NCBI RefSeq assembly: GCF_019279795.1
Contig: NC_056734.1
Coordinates: 1,644,744 to 1,708,743, forward strand
Direction: 5' to 3'
DNA: 64,000 nucleotides
DNA from: Protopterus annectens
Lineage: Eukaryota > Chordata > Ceratodontiformes > Protopteridae
Shown: positions 1-14,714 of the stretch, piece by piece
Layout: each line of letters begins with the position of its first letter
How positions within the stretch are numbered: the stretch's first letter is position 1
Made by a program: the position numbers and the translations under genes
Notes under the pieces: model-generated
What the model was told of the DNA's origin: nothing
The model's input: the letters and a program-made list of their open reading frames with translations, nothing else
The model's database searches: none

Positions 1-3000
1 CAGGTGTTGGTACCATTGTAGGTACTACTGTCACTGGTTAGTATAGGTGTTGGTACCATTTTAGGTATTACTGACACTGGTTAGTATAGGTGTTGGTACC
101 GTTGTGGGTATTACTGACACTGGTTATTATAGGTGATGGTACTATTGTAGGTATTACTGACATTGGTTACTATAGGTGTTGGTACCATTATAGGTATTAC
201 TGACACTGGTTAGTATAGGTGTTGGTACCATTGTAGATATTACTGACACTGGTTAGTACAGGTGTTGGTACCATTGTAGTATTACTAACACTGGTTAGTA
301 CAGGTGTTGGTACCATTGTAGGTATTACTGACACTGGTTGGTACAGGTGTTGGTACCATTGTAGGTACTACTGACACTGGTTAGTATAGGTGTTGGTACC
401 ATTGTAGGTATTAATGACACTGGTTAGTATAGGTCTTGGTATCATTATGGGTATTACTGGCACTGGTTAGTATAGGTGTTGGTGTCATTATAGGAATTAT
501 TGGCACTGGTTAGTATAGGTGTTGGTGTCATTGTAGGTATTACTGACACTGGTTAGTACAGGTGTTGGTACCATTGTAGTATTACTAACACTGGTTAGTA
601 CAGGTGTTGGTACCATTGTAGGTATTACTGACACTGGTCAGTATAGGTGTTGGTACCATTGTAGGTACTACTGACACTGGTTAGTACAGGTGTTGGTACC
701 ATTGTAGTATTACTGACACTGGTTAGTACAGGTGTTTGGACCATTGTAGGTATTACTGACACTGGTTAGTATAGGTGTTGGTACCAGTATAGGTATTACT
801 GGCACTGGTTAGTATAGGTGTTGGTGTCATTATAGGAATTATTGGCACTGGTTAGTATAGGTGTTGGTGTCATTGTAGGTATTACTGACACTGGTTAGTA
901 CAGGTGTTGGTACCATTGTAGTATTACTGACACTGGTTAATACAGGTGCTGGTACCATTGTAGGTACTACTGGCACTGGTTAGTACAGGTATTGGTACCA
1001 TTGTAGGTACTACTGACACTGGTTAGATATAGGTGTTGGTACCATTGTATGTATTACTGATACTGGTTAGTATAGGTCTTGGTATCATTATAGGTATTAC
1101 TGGCACTGGTTAGTATAGGTGTTGGCACCATTGTAGGTATTACTGACATTGGTTAGTACAGGTGTTGGTACCATTAGTATAGGTGTTGGTACCATTATTG
1201 GTACTACTGACACTGGTTAGTATAGGTGTTGGTACCATTGTAGGAACTACTGACACTGGTTAGTACATGTGTTGGTACCATTGTAGTAATACTGACTCTG
1301 GTTAGTATAGGTGTTGGTACCATTGTAGGTATTAATGACACTGGTTACTACAGGTGTTGGTACCATTATAGGTACTACTGACACTGGTTAGTATAGGTGC
1401 TGGTACCATTGTAGGTACCACTGATACTGGTTAGTACAGGTGTTGGTACCACTGTAGTATTACTGACACTGGTTAGTACAGGTGTTGGTACCACTGTAGG
1501 TACTACTGACACTGGTTAGTACAGGTGTTGGTACCATTGTAGGTACTACTGACACTGGTTAGAGTAGGTGTTGGTATCATTATAGGTATTACTGGCACTG
1601 GTTAGTATAGGTGTTGGTACCATTGTAGGTATTACTGACACTGGTTAGTACAGGTGTTGGTACCATTGTAGGTTCTATTCACACTGGTTAGTATAGGTTT
1701 TGGTACCATTGTAGGTATTACTGACACTGGTTAGCATAGGTCTTGGTATCATTATACGTATTACTGGCACTGGTTAGTATAGGTGTTGGCACCATTGTAG
1801 GTATTACTGACACAATTTAGTATAGGTGTTGGTACCATTGTTGGTACTACTGACACTGGTTAGTATAGTTGTTGATACCATTGTAGGGACTACTGACACT
1901 GGTTAGTACAGGTGTTGGTACCACTGTAGTATTACTGACACTGGTAGTACAGGTGTTGATACCATTGTAGGTATTACTGCCACTGGTTAGTATAGTGTTG
2001 GTAACATTGTAGGTATTATTGACACTGGTTAATACAGGAGGTGGTACCACTGTAGGTATTACAAACACTTGTTAGTATAGGTGTTGGTACCATTGTACAT
2101 ATTAGAAACACTAGTTAGTACAGGTGCTGGTACCATTGTAGGTATTGCTGACACTGGTTAGTGCAGGTGTTGGTACCATTGTAGGTACTACTGTCACTGG
2201 TTAGTATAGGTGTTGGTACCATTTTAGGTATTACTGACACTGGTTAGTATAGGTGTTGGTACCGTTGTGGGTATTACTGACACTGGTTATTATAGGTGAT
2301 GGTACTATTGTAGGTATTACTGACATTGGTTACTATAGGTGTTGGTACCATTATAGGTATTACTGACACTGGTTAGTATAGGTGTTGGTACCATTGTAGA
2401 TATTACTGACACTGGTTAGTACAGGTGTTGGTACCATTGTAGTATTACTAACACTGGTTAGTACAGGTGTTGGTACCATTGTAGGTATTACTGACACTGG
2501 TTGGTACAGGTGTTGGTACCATTGTAGGTACTACTGACACTGGTTAGTATAGGTGTTGGTACCATTGTAGGTATTAATGACACTGGTTAGTATAGGTCTT
2601 GGTATCATTATGGGTATTACTGGCACTGGTTAGTATAGGTGTTAGCACCATTGTAGGTACTACTGAGACTGGTTAGTACAGGTGTTGGTACCATTGTGGT
2701 ATTACTGATACTGGTTAGTATAGATGTTCGTACCATTGTAGGAACTACTGACACTGGTCAGTACAGGTGTTGGTACCATTGTAGTATTACTGACTCTGGT
2801 CAGTAGAGGTGTTGTTACCATTGTAGGTATTAATGACACTGGTTACTACAGGTGTTGGTACCATTGTAGGTACTACTGACACTGGTCAGTATAGGTGTTG
2901 GTACCATTGTAGGTACTACTGACACTGGTTAGTACAGGTGTTGGTACCATTGTAGTATTACTGACACTGGTTAGTACAGGTGTTTGGACCATTGTAGGTA

Positions 3001-4880
3001 TTATTGACACTGGTTAGTATAGGTGTTGGTACCAGTATAGGTATTACTGGCACTGGTTAGTATAGGTGTTGGTGTCATTATAGGAATTATTGGCACTGGT
3101 TAGTATAGGTGTTGGTGTCATTGTAGGTATTACTGACACTGGTTAGTACAGGTGTTGGTACCATTGTAGTATTACTGACACTGGTTAGTACAGGTGCTGG
3201 TACCATTGTAGGTACTACTGGCACTGGTTAGTACAGGTATTGGTACCATTGTAGGTACTACTGACACTGGTTAGATATAGGTGTTGGTACCATTGTATGT
3301 ATTACTGATACTGGTTAGTATAGGTCTTGGTATCATTATAGGTATTACTGGCACTGGTTAGTATAGGTGTTGGCACCATTGTAGGTATTACTGACATTGG
3401 TTAGTACAGGTGTTGGTACCATTAGTATAGGTGTTGGTACCATTATTGGTACTACTGACACTGGTTAGTATAGGTGTTGGTACCATTGTAGGAACTACTG
3501 ACACTGGTTAGTACATGTGTTGGTACCATTGTAGTAATACTGACTCTGGTTAGTATAGGTGTTGGTACCATTGTAGGTATTAATGACACTGGTTACTACA
3601 GGTGTTGGTACCATTATAGGTACTACTGACACTGGTTAGCATAGGTGCTGGTACCATTGTAGGTACCACTGATACTGGTTAGTACAGGTGTTGGTACCAC
3701 TGTAGTATTACTGACACTGGTTAGTACAGGTGTTGGTACCACTGTAGGTACTACTGACACTGGTTAGTACAGGTGTTGGTACCATTGTAGGTACTACTGA
3801 CACTGGTTAGAGTAGGTGTTGGTATCATTATAGGTATTACTGGCACTGGTTAGTATAGGTGTTGGTACCATTGTAGGTATTACTGACACTGGTTAGTACA
3901 GGTGTTGGTACCATTGTAGGTTCTATTCACACTGGTTAGTATAGGTTTTGGTACCATTGTAGGTATTACTGACACTGGTTAGCATAGGTCTTGGTATCAT
4001 TATACGTATTACTGGCACTGGTTAGTATAAGTGTTGGCACCATTGTAGGTATTACTGACACAATTTAGTATAGGTGTTGGTACCATTGTTGGTACTACTG
4101 ACACTGGTTAGTATAGTTGTTGATACCATTGTAGGGACTACTGACACTGGTTAGTACAGGTGTTGGTACCACTGTAGTATTACTGACTCTGGTTAGTATA
4201 TGTGTTGGTACCACTGTAGGTATTAATGACACTGCTTACTACAGGTGTTGGTATTATTGTAGGTACTACTGACATTGGTTAGTATAGGTGTTGGTACCAT
4301 TGTAGGTACTACTAACACTGGTTAGTACAGGTGTTGGTACCATTGTAGTATTACTGACACTGGTTAGTACAGGTGTTGGTACCATTGTATGTACTACTGA
4401 CACTGGTTAGTACAGGTGTTGGTACCATTGTAGGTGTTACTGACACTGGTTAGTATAGGTCTTGGTATCATTATAGGTATTACTGGCACTGATTAGTATA
4501 GGTGTTGTTACCATTGTAGGTACTACTGACATTGGTTAGTATAGGTGTTGGTACCATTGTAGGTACTACTAACACTCGTTAGTACAGGTGTTGGTACCAT
4601 TGTAGTATTACTGACACTGGTTAGTACAGGTGATGGTACCATTGTATGTACTACTGACACTGGTTAGTACAGGTGTTGGTACCATTGTAGGTATTACTGA
4701 CACTGGTTAGTACAGGTGTTGGTACCATTGTAGTATTACTGACACTGGTTAGTATAGGTGTTGTTACCATTGCAGGTATTAATGACACTGATTACTACAG
4801 GTGTTGGTACCATTGTAGGTATTACCGACACTGCTTAGTACAGGAGTTGGTACCGCTGTAGGTATTACTGACACTGGTTT
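1..4880. repeat. 43-bp minisatellite array with a duplicated 2.2-kb block
   Basis: The unit is about 43 bp (some copies 42 bp, with GTAGTATTACT in place of GTAGGTATTACT) and reads TTAGTATAGGTGTTGGTACC, then ATTGTAGGTATTACTGACACTGG. Roughly 113 units fill the start of the window; the left edge lies outside it, and the right edge is near 4880 where GGTTTGCAGCACAAG begins unique sequence. Individual variants recur in the same order about 2163 bp apart near the start of the array (position 1 against 2164), then 2248 bp apart (TGTTTGGACC at about 731 and 2979; TTAGATATAGG at 1023 and 3271; GTATAGTTGTTG at 1863 and 4111). A block of about 2 kb has therefore been copied as a unit. Short open frames inside it are side effects of the repeat. 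Confidence 0.97.
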
Positions 4881-5535
4881 GCAGCACAAGCTGTCCACGA
4901 AGAACCCAGTCAGGAAATGTTTCAGACCCAAAAAAGAAACAAACCTTTACCATATCTTTCTTCATGACATATTAAAAGGGTTGCTTTCAGGTACTATACC
5001 CCACCTTATTAGCTTCTTATCAGGCCTTATTTAGAAAAGGCTGTTTAAATGGGTTTATATCCATGATGTGCAGTGCAAAAATATGACAATTTTAAGGATA
5101 GCATGTATAGTATTTTAGCAAACCATGACTTAACCTGCTTACTCCTGTATTCCAATGGTATACACATGTTGATTCATGAGGATACATTACCCTTAGGTAT
5201 TCTAGTGATATTTGATTCATGATGCTACAATGTCTCTAGATATTCCAGTGTGATGTATACATATGTTGATTCATGATGGTACATTATCCCAAGGTGTACT
5301 TGCAAGTGCAAATATATGAATCTTTCCATGTCCTCCGACAGGCTAGGATTCCTTCTGGGGATGGTTTCTATGTGGGTCTATGCCACAAACTCATATAATG
5401 GAAACATTGAACCTCAAAACATCAAGTTGGGATGCTTGAACTGGCATAATATAGTATTATGTGGGTCGACGGGATTTGAATCTTTCCCCACAGTAGTGTG
5501 ATAAAGAGTTTGTGTATATAAATTGTAGGAAATGG
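4881..5535. other. Anonymous AT-rich sequence with a short degenerate repeat
   Basis: No coding region is recognised. Between about 5166 and 5300 the phrase TTGATTCATGATGNTACA recurs three times (near 5169, 5212 and 5269) with spacing of roughly 43-57 bp. This is a small, diverged tandem repeat. The remainder is unremarkable. Confidence 0.5.
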
Positions 5536-5745
5536 GAGAGTGCAAGGGGGGGGGGATGCTCCCTCCCCTCTGCATAAAGAATGTTTTTGTTATTTTTTTT
5601 CTTTCAATTTTCTGCAGGAGGGGCTCCCTTGCCCCTGCATAAAGAATGTTTTTGTTATTTTTTTTTCTTTCAATTTTCTGCAGGAGGGGCTCCCTCGCCC
5701 CTGCATAGAGAATGTTTTTTTTTTTCTTTCAATTTTCTGCAGGTT
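5536..5745. repeat. 65-bp tandem repeat, G-run/C-run hairpin plus poly-T
   Basis: Three units start at TGCATAAAGAATG (5571), the same at 5636, and TGCATAGAGAATG (5701). Each unit has a T-rich tract followed by TTTCTGCAGGAGGGGCTCCC and TTGCCCCTGCAT, a self-complementary GC hairpin. The hairpin resembles the GCAGGGGGG/CCCCCCTGC hairpin in the foldback elements at 27.9, 42.8 and 63.7 kb, so this may be a tandemly amplified relative of that module. Overlapping open frames on both strands come from the repeat and are not counted as genes. Confidence 0.8.
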
Positions 5746-7734
5746 CGATTTCACCAACTTGCTGTTCTTAGGTTCTATATCCCACGGTTCGAGTTTGTGA
5801 CATAGATCCACCCTATGCTTGTCAGGATATGCATCTGCTACTACAATGTAGAAATGTATAAAAAAGTCGTTAACAGAGAATGAATAGATTATTTATCACT
5901 AGGCAAAATCAAGTTTGCCAAATGTATTGAAGCTTAAAACTACTTAGCCTTTATTATGCATGTTATTTTTTATCCATTACATTTTCCATTGTAGTCAAGA
6001 GAGTGAACATAACACTGTACCATATAAGACTTTAAAATGCTTTCAAACCATTTTTAATATATGTTTTCACTACTCTCATCCAACCCCCCCTTTTTGGCAT
6101 TCATCACCCCATTCTCTTAAAACATTCAGTGTGAGGAATCATTCCTCTATAAACACAGGCACACTGAAACGTTCATTGCTTTAAATATTTACAGAGCTGC
6201 AAAACGCCCGAGTTTGTCTTCATCTGTAAAAAAAAAAAAAAACAACGATGATACAGCTGCATGTGTGTGATTGTTGTGGTTTATTATATGAATATATTAT
6301 ATGAACTAGGCTTCTGTGATGTTCTGTTCTGAGCTGTAGTATGACATTTATTTTCTGACAGCTTACATTCTTGCTTAGATAAATATTGCATGAATGTTTT
6401 CACTTTAAAGGCTTCTCCCACAAACATAAAAGGTAAACGTAATGTCAAGATCAATGGATAATGTTTTGACTAGATATAATAGTTGCTCTTTCTGAGCATT
6501 AAGTGGGACTTTCATTGTGATGAATTTGCTTTAAAAAATATCAGTAAGCTCTTCAATTACCTAATGTATCTGTGGTAATACAATATACTGCTAGGAAAAT
6601 CTCTATAAAGAAACCTATGACGTTAGTTGATCAAATGGCACAGGCATACGTGAAGCTTCAAAAATATTTTGCACATGTAAAATGTAATTCAATACTTTGT
6701 CACTATGGTAAAAATAAAAACAGTCTAATATTTAAGGTTATACAGTTCATGCTTGGCAATTTTAGAAATATGCTTTCAGATTTATAAAGCAAGGAATGAA
6801 GAACAAATTTCTTTTAGGGAAACCAAATCCTGTGCATGACAAAGTCAGTGTTTTATGTTATGTTTATGCATTCGCCTTGAAAATAAAATATGTGTTTCAA
6901 CACAAAAACAACATCACCACACGAGAGCTCAACAACATAACTTTCCATCCATCATCATATTGTGCTTATAAAAAGTAACCTTTACACGCAGATGTCTGGT
7001 TCTGCCCTACCGGAACAAATGCTTGTTTAATAACTGTTTAGATATAATTTTGAATTAGAAAAACCTACAAGTCAGAGCTATTGACAAATCGTCTCTACAG
7101 AATTCTTTGAAAGAAAGACATAGTTAACACACCGTATTCACATTTAATTCTCAGCGTTTGAAGCATCCGTATTGCAGAATGAGATAATATCTGGACTAAT
7201 GTGGAACATCAAACATTAAGACAAGTCTTCCAGTGGCACACCTGTACTGTGTATTCAAAACCTTTAAAACCTTTCATTAAACATTGCCATGCATGCTTTA
7301 TTCCTGCCTAAAGATGTAAGCTGATGGATAGGACCATAATCATATAAACTTGATATTTATTTTTTTTCCAAAAGGAAAACAGCCTGAGAGCTCTCTTAAT
7401 TCTCCAGCATGTTCTTACCTGGAGTGTCTTCTCCGAGAAGTCTTCACATACTCCTTGTGTCCATGTAAGATTTTGTCAGGTGTTCTATTTTCTTCCCATA
7501 TCCTAGATACATGATTGCCTCTTCGTTAGACACTCTACACTTCCTATGCCATCTCACAGTAAGAATAGGATTCCTCAGTTTAATACCCATATACATTCAC
7601 ACAGTTAAGGGCAATAATGCTGACCTTTCAAAATGAGCAGTGGCAACAATATAAAGTGCATGAACATATTATAGAAATTATGATTATTTGTCGTCTTCTC
7701 GTATTCCCCAAAAACATCAAACATCCCTCCCATT
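5746..7734. other. Anonymous AT-rich sequence, nothing recognised
   Basis: Only short open frames occur here. None shows a family motif or is longer than expected for AT-rich DNA. There is a poly-A stretch near 6227-6242. No RNA gene or clear transposon end was seen. Confidence 0.5.
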
Positions 7735-8010
7735 CAATCCATAGGCCCAGTTGTTTGCAGAGAATAGAACCTATGGCTTATTTGTTCCCAGGGAATAGGA
7801 CCTAGGGCTCATTTGTTTCCAGTGATTAGAATCTATGGCGCATTTGTTTCCAGGGATTAGAACCTATCGCCCATTTGTTCCCAGTGATTAGAACCTATGG
7901 CCTATTTGTTTCCAGTGATTAAAACCTATGGCCCATTTGTTTCCAGGGATTAGAACCTATGGATCTTTTTTTCCCATGGACTAGAACCTATGGCTCATTT
8001 ATATCCCTAA
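7735..8010. repeat. 31-bp minisatellite, about 8 units
   Basis: The unit is GGCNCATTTGTTTCCAGGGA then TTAGAACCTAT, with a period of 31 bp (ATTTGTTTCC at 7811, 7842 and onward). Units alternate between CAGGGATTAG and CAGTGATTAG, and both edges decay. It has no protein-coding character. Confidence 0.93.
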
Positions 8011-9281
<1,271 letters not shown>

Positions 9282-9975
9282 TTACTGCACTGAAACTGAA
9301 AGATAACATCCTTTTATTATGTGGCCAGAAAGTAATTTATTTTCAGCTATTTTTCCGAAGCTAACTTCTTGTGTTCCAGTTTCCATTGTTAAAATATATA
9401 CATCTAAACAGTTACAATACTGCAGGTCCATTCCATTAGGGTACACTGTGGTTACATCTTTAAACAACATTTTGCAAAATACCTCTTCAGCACACATCTG
9501 TACAAACCATCTCATATGACATACAGTTCTAATACATTTGTAACACAAGCATATGAATCATGTTGATATTCACAAATGACATAATCATTTAAAAAATTCC
9601 AGATAGCTGGGCTGGCAGTATCTCTTTTCATGACAGCTGCAATGCCATCATTTGCTGGAAATGGGGTTTTCTCCTCAAACTCTACTTTTAGCCGATATGC
9701 ACATCTATTGAAGACCAAGGGGCTGTCATAAAGCAGGCATCTGCAGATAGCATGTCCCTCACTTATGCTAATGATGTTATCAGCTTTGCCCTCTTTGAAA
9801 GCAAGTGCCTGCCCTGTGTCCCAGTGCCCATCAGACCTTCTAAGCTAAGATCACACTCTTGGCATTCACCCCAGATAAACGTGTGCAGGTACCTCCACAC
9901 CACTCCTCTGTCCCCAACCAGCTCCTCCAGATCCTGAGCCACTAACTGAATCCAGAACACCTGGGTCACACTCAA
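9282..9975 (-). pseudogene. Possible degenerate coding remnant, unidentified
   Basis: Three minus-strand frames lie end to end: 9763-9975 (70 codons), 9512-9718 (68 codons) and 9282-9548 (88 codons). Together they span about 690 bp. Their composition is varied (for example VEFEEKTPFPANDGIAAVMK), unlike the low-complexity frames nearby. One or two frameshifts would connect them, which is what an old retrogene or transposon ORF would look like. I recognise no family. No splice-site pattern was strong enough to call exons, and chance open frames remain a real alternative. Confidence 0.2.
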
Positions 9976-10165
9976 GCTTTATCTATCAAAATCATAGCAC
10001 TTATTTCTACTTTACAGATTATTTCATGCAAATATATAAGAGCTGATAAAAACGTATAGAAATCAAGCTAATAAAATATGTGAGGAAATGTGATATTTGT
10101 TCTTAAAATTTTACAATATGAATAGCACACCAGCAGTATCCCAAATCTCACTCAGACACACCAAT

Positions 10166-10858
10166 ACACACTCTCTCTCTATATTGTGTGCAGACTGGGG
10201 GTTGCTGTTAAGTCACTATAACACTCAAACCCGCCAGAATGAATTTTCTGTAGTAAACTCATGGTATACTAAAACTGTGCTCAAACTAAATGCAAAAAAG
10301 TATAGTATTATGTTTAGTAATCAACCCCTTCTCTTACCATACTGTTTAGGCAACATACCTCTATAGAACAACAGATTTAGGTACTTGGGTTGATAGGTCC
10401 CTATTTTTTGGCCATCATGTAAGATGTCAATTGTCAGGAAATCCTTTTATTTATGCCAACTAATTCCCAAAAGAATACCATCAAGGTCTAAAGAGGTAAT
10501 TATTCCCTTAAACTCTGCATTGCTCAAACCAGTTATCAAGTACAATGCCCCCTTTCAGACATATCTCACTAAAAACACCAAAGATTCCTATCTAAAAAAA
10601 ATCACATGCCTAAAGTTCCCAAACTACCATGATAGGCTGGAAGCTCTAGCCCCTTATTTAGTATCTTACAGACTTTTGAAGAGAGATATTTGTCTCTCTT
10701 ACCATGCTATTAATTTCCCAATTATCCTGGACCTCAGTTTTTTGCACAAGTGCGATATCTTCTCCAATACTAAAACCAGGGGCCTAAATCTTCACCAAGA
10801 GATAAATAAAACAAAATGCAGTGATGGGTTCATAACCCAGCACAACCCAAAACATTGA
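10166..10858 (+). mobile_element. CR1-type LINE fragment, reverse transcriptase C-terminal part
   Basis: The plus-strand frames at 10097-10366 and 10424-10858 contain diverged CR1 landmarks: LKLNAKK in the first (compare LKLNAKKSIVIPFGK in the copy at 16.6 kb), and IVRKSFYLCQLIPK, SRSKEVIIPL and IKYNAPFQTYLTKN in the second. These match the region downstream of the catalytic core. The endonuclease, the catalytic motifs and the usual 3' tail are missing. It is a dead, strongly diverged 5'-truncated copy facing the minus-strand copy that begins about 100 bp further on. Confidence 0.75.
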
Positions 10859-10959
10859 AATAAATCGCCCTTGCATGTGAACAGTGCAACTTAGTATCTT
10901 TCTTTAAACATAAACAAATGACTGGATGTGTATCCACAAATTTATTCCAGGATTGATCT

Positions 10960-13900
10960 GTTTGGCCCTCCTGGCTGAGCATTTAATAGCTTCCCCTCTC
11001 TGATAGAGACATAGGTGCCAGACCAGGGGTTTATTTAAGGTTTCCCATCCACTGATCCAAGTTTCACTTGAATAAGTGCAGGGAGGAATTCTACTTCACA
11101 TGGATGGGAAGCCTGTTACAGAGGAAAAGGGAGAGTCTCTGAGACACATACTTATAGCTCCAGCATGTCATATTTATGTTGCTGGCAAGGTTTAGGTCCC
11201 TTGATCAGGTATTCCTGATACTATTTGCATTACAGATCTGCAACAGATCCATTAGGGCTGGATCAGAGGATGCTTTGTAGGTCAGAGATAGGCATAGATC
11301 ACCTTTCAGCATTCTGTAGAAGACCAAATATAGAGACATGGCTTTGATACAGACTGTATGGGACTTATTTTCTACACCATGTATTCTTTTTGTGAGGCAT
11401 CTCTGAGAATGCCCCAGTTGTTGCATATGCTTGGCCAGGTACATACTAAAGGAGGCACTGTACTCAGTGATTAGTCTTATGAGAGTAGAGTACAATGAAA
11501 CAATGCCACACTTGTATCTAGATGCCATATGCCTGCTTATAAGTTGTGTAATGCAGAATGATTTCCTCAGACACATGATGGTCAAATGTGAGATCAGTTT
11601 CTACATGCATTCCCAAGTGGGTGTATTGTTAATGTTGTAGTTTGGTGTGGTGGTTGTCTTTTCAAAAGATACTATGATGCCCTTTGTGGCATTGAATTTT
11701 ATACCATAATTATGGCACTAGTTATCAGTCTGTGTCAGTCTTTTTTGGAGAATATTTGTGCCTTGGGAGAATTCAATTACTGTACCCAATTTGCAATCAT
11801 TTGCAAACTTAGCCATCCAGAGGCCCTTGACATTAGCCATGAACTCAGAGAATTAAATTCCAAAAAGGAACAACCCCAGCACTGAATCCTGATGCACCAC
11901 ATTAGCAGCTGGCCTTATTGTGGAGGAAGACTTCGCTATTCTAACTTCTTGGGTACAGTCTATAGGCCATCTGACTATTCAGCAGGTGATATAGGGGTTT
12001 ATACCTAGATTAGTGAGCTTTCTGACAATGCCTAATGTCAAATACCTCGGCCAGGTCAAGGTAGGCAGTATGCACATCATTTTACCATAATCTATTTGCT
12101 TTGGATGACATTCTTAAAGAAATCAAGCAGGATGAGTTGCAAGACCTGCCCTTGACAAACCTGAACTGATTTGGGCTCAATATTTCTGGGCAACTTATAT
12201 TCTGGTTTAGGATATGCATGGTTATTCTCTCCATAGCTTTGCATATCAGGCTAGTCAGGCTTATGGGTTGATAATTCTCTGGGTCTTTGGATGGCCTGCT
12301 CTTGTGCAGTGGGATAACCATTGCAGTTCTCCATTCATTTACCACAAAGCCTGTTTGTGGGCTGTGGTCCAGATAGCTCATGGTTCATGCCATTAAGGAG
12401 GCTTCATGGGATATTATTGGGACCCACTGATGCAGTATTTTTGGCTTTGAGCACCTGTTTTCTAGTGATACTTGGGAGAGTTATGGATGTGGATATTTCC
12501 TGAGGGTTATCTGTTGGGAACAGGGGGTAAATTGGAGATAAATTTGTCAGCCAAGAGGTTTGCTATATCTTCTAGCTTTGTATGGGTAGCGCCATTTACA
12601 ATTAATTTGCTACCATGCTATGTATTGCCTTTGAAGTTATGGACATAATTGAAGAAAGCTTTGTGACTGCTCTTGGCCTGACAGGCTGATTTTGCCATAA
12701 ATTTGCTTCTGGTATATTTTTAGCCCCGAGTTATGGGTTTAGGTTGATGAAGATTTTTTACCTTACTGGGCATTGTACCTCTGAATTTTTGCCACAGTTT
12801 TCTGTTTTGTTATATAACCTACTAATGTTGGAATTCCACTAGGGCAGCTTGTTTCTTGAGTTGATCCTGTGCTTAATCCAGGTATTACAGCTGTACTCTC
12901 TGTAGATGTTACTATGATTACACAGGGTTTCTGTGAATGATTCCACATAGGTAGTGGTATTCTCAGGGCTGTGGGGGAGGGACTTGAAATTTTACAGTCT
13001 TGCCTAGAATAATTCCTAAAAGTTGTTGGGTTAGCCAGTGTCCTTGATTTTACATTTATGTCAAAGGAGATGGCTTTATGGTCATCTGACCTGACCAAGG
13101 AGGACACTGCTTTAGGTAGGGTGCAATTTTCTGCAATGTTTGTTAGGACCAGGTCAAAGATATCTGCTCCTCTAGTAGGCATACAGACTAACTGTTTCAA
13201 GGTGTTTGCATTTACAAAGTCCAAATTCTTTAGGCCTGCATGCTAGGAATTGTATGTGACTCAGTTTATACTGGGGTAGTTAAAGTCACCCATGAGTATG
13301 GTGTTAGCTTGAATGGGGAGCATCTCAAGTACATTTAAGTACGTATTATGGTTTTCATGGGTCACAGAGAGGAGTCCATAGCTTGCAAGGATATGACATG
13401 GGACTTTGTCTATGGTAATTTGGATGTGGAGAAGCTCAAGCACGTCATACTGATGGACCAGCCTTGAGGTGGATTTGTTTTTAATGTAAATAGGCACACC
13501 TCTACCTTTTGTCCCTTCCTGTGCAATAGTTTTTCTAAATGCGTGGAAGGCATGTCTTAGTAACTTCACAGATGTTTATATTTTCTAGCCTGCGGTGAGC
13601 TTACAGGGAGTGGAGTTTCTTGTTTAAACTTCTGGCATTGAACGATAAACCTGCAGATTTTCCTGGGCTGATTAGCTTATGTTGGTAGGTTTATCAGGTT
13701 GACAATGCCTAAAAAAAGGCATTATGGCTGGGCAAGGTTTTAGCTAATACCTGAAATTTCATTGGGGACAGGTACAGACCATCTCCTGCAAAGCAGCATG
13801 ATCTACCAACCATATCCTCCCAAGCTGACAAATATTGCAACCTTTCAAATGGCACTCTCTTGTTAAAGTCCATTGTTCTCTATTCAGCTGTGGCATCCCC

Positions 13901-14110
13901 TTGGTGAAGGTAGGATGCTGCACAATTTTAGATTCATACCTGCCTAGGACACATAGTCTGATAGCTTCATTATGTCTCTCTTCATGTAGCCCAGGGAGGT
14001 ATGACAACCACATGGACTATGCCCTAGTCATATTGGTACTTGTAGTTCAACAGCCTAAGTGTGCAAGAGATCTGATGTATCTTGGGCCCTGACAGACAGC
14101 TGACTGTGAC
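10960..14110 (-). mobile_element. Old CR1-type LINE, ORF1 tail plus ORF2, heavily decayed
   Basis: Read on the minus strand, the order is: a decayed ORF1/esterase-end region (frame 13759-14013, followed by a segment like the CR1 copy at 51.0 kb); an endonuclease fragment with ILMGDFNYPSIN (13261-13569) and then VRSDDHKAISFDI (12763-13224); a reverse transcriptase start with MVIPLHKS and NYQPISLTSLICKAME (12082-12381); and a C-terminal part with CLRKSFCITQLISRHMASRYK (11205-11585). Many stops and frameshifts separate these pieces. The 3' end near 10960 lacks a clean CCTATGAA tail. Divergence from the copies at 16.6, 31.6 and 48.5 kb makes this the oldest large CR1 copy here. Confidence 0.85.
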
Positions 14111-14407
14111 TCTCCTTCCTTAGACTTGTGAGTGGAACACCAGTGTGTCACACAATGGAGTCAACTATGAGCAAAATATTGTTTTTGTGTGGTGGCGTGC
14201 CTTGTAGGCTTAGAAGATGAGATACCATGGGATGCAGCTGCATGTGTGGTAATCGGTATTGATTTTATGGAATGCTACTGAGGTTGCTGAGGATACCTTT
14301 TTTGTGCAATGTCTGGGATGCCTTTGTGGTTTAGGAAGGTTAAATCGAAGAGCCTCAGGATACGTGGGTTTATGTGTCTGGTCTGTACTATATGAGGTGG
14401 GTGTAGA
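14111..14407. other. Spacer between CR1 relic and TG-rich tract
   Basis: Nothing specific is recognised. Open frames that enter the TG tract are low complexity. Confidence 0.4.
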
Positions 14408-14436
14408 GTGTGTGTGTGAGTGTGTGTGCGTGTGCA

Positions 14437-14475
<39 letters not shown>

Positions 14476-14626
14476 ATGTGTGCATGTGTGCGTGTGCGCG
14501 CGTGTGTGTGTGCGCGCGTGTGTGCGTGTGTCTGTGTGTGCCTGTATGTGCGTATGTGCATATGTGCGTGTGTGCGTGTGCGTGTGCATGTATGTGTGTG
14601 TGTCTGTGTGTGTGTGTCTGTATGTG

Positions 14627-14670
<44 letters not shown>

Positions 14671-14714
14671 TGTGTGTGTGCCTGTGTGTTTGTGTGTGCC
14701 TGTGTGTGTGTGTT
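14408..14714. repeat. Interrupted (TG)n tract, about 300 bp
   Basis: Alternating purine-pyrimidine sequence with frequent GTGCATGTG, GTGCGTG and GCGCGCGTG interruptions. It is open in several frames on both strands (a Cys/Val-rich frame on plus, a His/Thr-rich frame on minus of about 200 codons), which is expected for a (TG)n derivative. The tract could adopt Z-DNA; that is inference. Confidence 0.97.

Noticed and set aside
5540..5811. Overlapping 73-86-codon frames with repeated FSFNFLQEG or SAGGAP
   Set aside because: Generated by the 65-bp tandem repeat; they appear on both strands.
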